NCBI RefSeq assembly: GCF_041807905.1
Contig: NZ_JBGVSA010000017.1
Location: 1 to 64,000 of the forward strand
DNA length: 64,000 nucleotides
From: JBGVSA01 sp041807905
GTDB taxonomy: Bacteria; Pseudomonadota; Gammaproteobacteria; Burkholderiales; Rhodocyclaceae
Direction of reading: 5' to 3'
The notes under the pieces are model-generated. The model ran no database searches and was not told where the DNA came from. It was given only the letters and a program-made list of their open reading frames with translations. Both the position numbers and the translations under genes were made by a program. Within the stretch, counting starts at the first letter, position 1; every line of letters begins with the position of its first letter. Below, in pieces: positions 61,410-64,000 of this stretch.

Positions 61410-62527
61410 TGCGCGTGCTGCTCTTCGCGAACACCGATTGGTTTCTGTTCAACTTCAAACTGTCGCTCGCGCGCGCGTTGCAGGCGGCCGGGCATGAACC
61501 CGTGCTGGTCAGTCCGCCGGGGCTGTTCGGCCCGAAGCTGCGCGAGATGGGCCTGCGCTGGGAACCTTTCGAACTGTCGCGCAGCGGCATCAATCCAATG
61601 ATCGAAGCCAGCGCGATTGCGCGGCTGGCGAAACTCTATCGACGGATCGCTCCGGACGTCGTGCACCACTTCACCATCAAGTGCGTGATCTACGGCTCGT
61701 TCGCCGCGCGCCGCTCGCGTGTGCCCAGGACCGTCAATTCCGTGACGGGGCTGGGGTTCGCTTTGCTGGCCGACACCTTTAAGGCACGGCTCATCCGGCC
61801 GGTCGTGGTCGCGCTGTATCGGCGTGCGTTGATGGGCACGCACGTTGTCTTCCAGAACCACGACAACATGGCCACGCTGCGCGCGCTCGGCGTGCTCGAG
61901 CGCAGCACGGTGGAGGTCATCCCGGGCGACGGTATCGATACGGCCCGCTTCACGCCGCCGATCGATCGCCCACCCGGGCAGACCGTGCTGATGATGGGTC
62001 GCCTGCTGTCTTCGAAGGGCGTGGGTGACTTTGTCGAGGCGGCCCGTCTCGTGCATCAACAAATCCCGTCGGCGGCGTTCCAGATGGCGGGTGCGCCGGA
62101 CCCAGGCAACCCCGAAAGTATCGATGAGGCGACGCTGGCAGGCTGGCGTGCGGCGGGCGACGTGGAATTCCTCGGCCAGCGCAGCGACGTGCTGGCCTTG
62201 CAGCAGGAGTGTGATGTGGCCGTGCTTGCCAGCACGCAAGGCGAAGGCATGCCCCGCGCGTTGCTTGAAGCGGCTGCCTGCGGCAAGCCGATGGTGGCGA
62301 CCGATGTACCAGGCATTCGAGAACTGGTGCAGGACGGTGTCAACGGCATGCTGGTGCCGCCGGGGCAACCCGTGGCGCTGGCCGAGGCCATCATCGCGCT
62401 GCTGCGCGACCCGGCGCGCGCGCTCGCCATGGGGCGCGCCGCACGGCGGGCCGCGGTGGACGAATTTGCCGATGAGTGTATCGTTGCGCGCACGCTCAGC
62501 GCCTACGGCTTGGCTCCCCGCCCGTGA
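61409..62527 (+). CDS. Family 4 glycosyltransferase
   Basis: A 372-residue GT4 enzyme with the N-terminal MRVLLFANTDWFLFNFKLSL acceptor domain, HHFTIKCVIYGSFAAR, and the C-terminal donor domain. The latter has MMGRLLSSKGVGDFVEAA and EGMPRALLEAAACGKPMVAT, including the E-x7-E pattern. The FNFKLSLARAL start resembles GT4 enzymes of exopolysaccharide clusters next to WecA-like genes. The start overlaps the previous stop (TGATG). Confidence 0.92.
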   Translation: MRVLLFANTDWFLFNFKLSLARALQAAGHEPVLVSPPGLFGPKLREMGLRWEPFELSRSGINPMIEASAIARLAKLYRRIAPDVVHHFTIKCVIYGSFAARRSRVPRTVNSVTGLGFALLADTFKARLIRPVVVALYRRALMGTHVVFQNHDNMATLRALGVLERSTVEVIPGDGIDTARFTPPIDRPPGQTVLMMGRLLSSKGVGDFVEAARLVHQQIPSAAFQMAGAPDPGNPESIDEATLAGWRAAGDVEFLGQRSDVLALQQECDVAVLASTQGEGMPRALLEAAACGKPMVATDVPGIRELVQDGVNGMLVPPGQPVALAEAIIALLRDPARALAMGRAARRAAVDEFADECIVARTLSAYGLAPRP

Positions 62528-63561
62528 CCCTCAAATACCTGCTTTTCCCGTTCGTCTGCTCGCTGCTGGCGTGCCTAGCGCTGGCACGCCTGGCGCCATG
62601 GCTGTCGCTCATGGATCGGCCGGACGCGCGCAAGCAGCACGGGCGCGAAGTGCCCGTGGTCGGCGGGATCGCGATACTGATTTCGTACGTGTTGGCGCTC
62701 AAGCTGCGAGGCATTGCCGGCAACATGGTCGATGCCATGTTGCCCGTCGGACTGATGCTGACGGTCGGGCTGATCGACGACGCGCGCCCCATGCCGGCGC
62801 GCTTCAAGCTGTTGTGCCAGATTGCTGCCGCATGGATGCTGGTGCGAACCACCGGCTTCGTGGTGCAGGGCATTCCCTTGCCCGGCGTTCCGGGGGGCAT
62901 CGCGCTCGGCGAGCTTGCCATGCCGTTTACGGTGCTGACTTTCGTGGCGGTGACCAACGCGATCAACATGTCCGACGGCGCCGACGGCCTGGCCGGCGGG
63001 CATGTTGTCGTCGCACTCGTATTCTTTGCCCTGATTGCCGTGGCCACGGGGCAGGCGGTCACGCTGCTGCTGATCGCAGGGCTGATTTCTGCGGTGCTGG
63101 GTTTTCTGGCCTGCAACGCACGCCATCCTTTGATGCCGCAGGCACGGGTATTCCTGGGCGACGCCGGTGCGCTGTCGCTTGGCGTGCTGTTGTGCTGGAT
63201 CGGACTGACCCTCGTGCGCGGCAGCCAGGGTACCGTGCCGGCAATCATGATCCTCTTTGCCGTGGCGCTGCCGGTGTTGGACATGTTTACGGTTTCCATC
63301 CGCCGCGCGCTCCGGGGCACAAGCCCGTTCACCGCCGATCGCACGCACCTGCATCATTTGCTGTGCCTGCGTGGCATGTCGATCGAATTGAGCGTGCCGC
63401 TGCTGTGGGCGCTCAACGTCGGCATGGCAGGACTGGGCCTGCTGCTCTGGCGCAGGGGCGTGACGCCTGCAGCCATGACGGGCGTGTTCTTCGCGTTGCT
63501 GCTCGCCAAGATCGTCTGCCTGCGGGTGTGGAGCGTGTCCAGTGCGAGGTCGGATGGGTAA
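62524..63561 (+). CDS. WecA-like undecaprenyl-phosphate glycosyl-1-phosphate transferase
   Basis: A 345-residue MraY/WecA-family membrane enzyme with about ten helices. The catalytic motifs are present: VGLIDDARPMPARFKLLCQ, NAINMSDGADGLAGG (about 155-169), FLGDAGALSLG and the HLHHLL histidine motif (about 279-284). It should start lipid-linked glycan synthesis by adding a HexNAc-1-phosphate or similar to undecaprenyl phosphate. The GTG start at 62524 overlaps the previous stop (GTGA). Confidence 0.92.
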   Translation: MTLKYLLFPFVCSLLACLALARLAPWLSLMDRPDARKQHGREVPVVGGIAILISYVLALKLRGIAGNMVDAMLPVGLMLTVGLIDDARPMPARFKLLCQIAAAWMLVRTTGFVVQGIPLPGVPGGIALGELAMPFTVLTFVAVTNAINMSDGADGLAGGHVVVALVFFALIAVATGQAVTLLLIAGLISAVLGFLACNARHPLMPQARVFLGDAGALSLGVLLCWIGLTLVRGSQGTVPAIMILFAVALPVLDMFTVSIRRALRGTSPFTADRTHLHHLLCLRGMSIELSVPLLWALNVGMAGLGLLLWRRGVTPAAMTGVFFALLLAKIVCLRVWSVSSARSDG

Positions 63562-64000
63562 GGACAATTCCGCCAGCGGCCCGTTGCGCGTCTGCTTCAT
63601 CATCACCGCGCTGGGCATCGGCGGCGCGGAACACGCGTTGCTGCGCATCTTGTCGCGACTGGATCGCACGCGGATCCAGCCTTCGTTGATCGTGCTGGGG
63701 CGCGAAGATGCGCTGGCCGAGGCATTCCGCGAGATTGGCATCGAGCCGGTCATGTTGGGGCTGCATGCGGGCCAATGGCCGCTCGGGCAGATCGCGCGTT
63801 TCGTGGATGAAGTGCGGGCGACAAGACCGGACATCATCCAGGGCTGGATGTACCACGGCAACCTGGCGGCATCCTTTGCCGCGGCTCGACTCGGCGTGCC
63901 GGCCTGCTGGAGCATCCATGACACGCCCGACGCTGCCCATGCGCACAGCTTTTTCACGCGAGCAGTGATCCGGCTGTCCGGCTGGTACGTCGGGCGGGTG
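63554..64000 (+). CDS. Glycosyltransferase, partial (runs off the window)
   Basis: The N-terminal 149 residues of a GT-B glycosyltransferase, with the family start VCFIITALGIGGAEHALLRI (about 13-32) and IIQGWMYHGNLAASFAAA (about 97-114). The C-terminal donor domain lies beyond the window. ATG 63554 overlaps the end of the WecA-like gene by eight bases. It continues the glycan operon. Confidence 0.85.
   Translation, partial: MGKDNSASGPLRVCFIITALGIGGAEHALLRILSRLDRTRIQPSLIVLGREDALAEAFREIGIEPVMLGLHAGQWPLGQIARFVDEVRATRPDIIQGWMYHGNLAASFAAARLGVPACWSIHDTPDAAHAHSFFTRAVIRLSGWYVGRV

Overview
The window is GC-rich, densely packed bacterial chromosome from a betaproteobacterium. The gene orders point to Burkholderiales, probably Alcaligenaceae-like (Bordetella/Achromobacter/Pigmentiphaga relatives): gpmA next to rhodanese-grxC-secB-gpsA, kdsA-Dabb-eno-ftsB, dapC-dapD and dapE-prmB, and rnfABCDGE-nth. 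This placement is inferred from gene content; the genus cannot be read from the sequence. I see no rRNA, tRNA, CRISPR array, IS element or prophage. Coding density is very high, and many neighbouring genes share ATGA, GTGA or TGATG stop/start overlaps.

Layout. 1-424: non-coding, with hairpins and the terminator of a porin gene. 425-10090: porin, then (minus strand) rnfA-B-C, a Gfo/Idh-type oxidoreductase embedded in the operon, rnfD-G-E, nth and a DUF1841 gene; pyrD lies upstream. 10140-12056: CDF metal transporter, chagasin-like lipoprotein, UPF0303 protein. 12161-17155: late flagellar operon flaG-fliD-fliS-fliT-fliK-like-flhB-like-ycgR behind a clear sigma-28 promoter. 17351-20014: gpsA, SH3 protein, secB, grxC, rhodanese. 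20253-24415 (plus strand): gpmA, EnvC-type protein, carboxyl-terminal protease, small unknown. 24465-25671: Hsp33 without its redox cysteines, and an ArsC/Spx-like reductase. 25806-34826: lysine (dap) genes dapC, dapD, dapE with prmB, interleaved with a PilU ATPase, an RlmN-like radical SAM methylase, an SNase-like exported protein and a pectate lyase lipoprotein. 34944-36917: class A beta-lactamase and an MBL-fold hydrolase.

36934-44009: a four-gene MacAB/TolC-like efflux operon transcribed away from a CpxRA-like two-component pair; the shared intergenic region carries a tandem GTAAA-type repeat matching the known CpxR box. 44088-48760: pyrG, kdsA, Dabb protein, eno, ftsB. 48821-51698 (minus strand): NlpC/P60 lipoprotein, dtd, SIMPL protein, gamma-carbonic-anhydrase-like protein, GcvR-like ACT protein.

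51893-64000: surface glycan region. A major type IV pilin gene with a sigma-54 promoter and strong terminator is followed by a low-GC integral-membrane protein (GT-C-like), a GtrA flippase and an FAD oxidoreductase. Next comes a PglL-type O-oligosaccharyltransferase, then a methyltransferase, Wzx-like flippase, two glycosyltransferases, a WecA-like initiating transferase and a third glycosyltransferase cut by the window edge. Together these look like a pilin/protein glycosylation and surface-polysaccharide locus, the most promising part of the window for an undescribed system.
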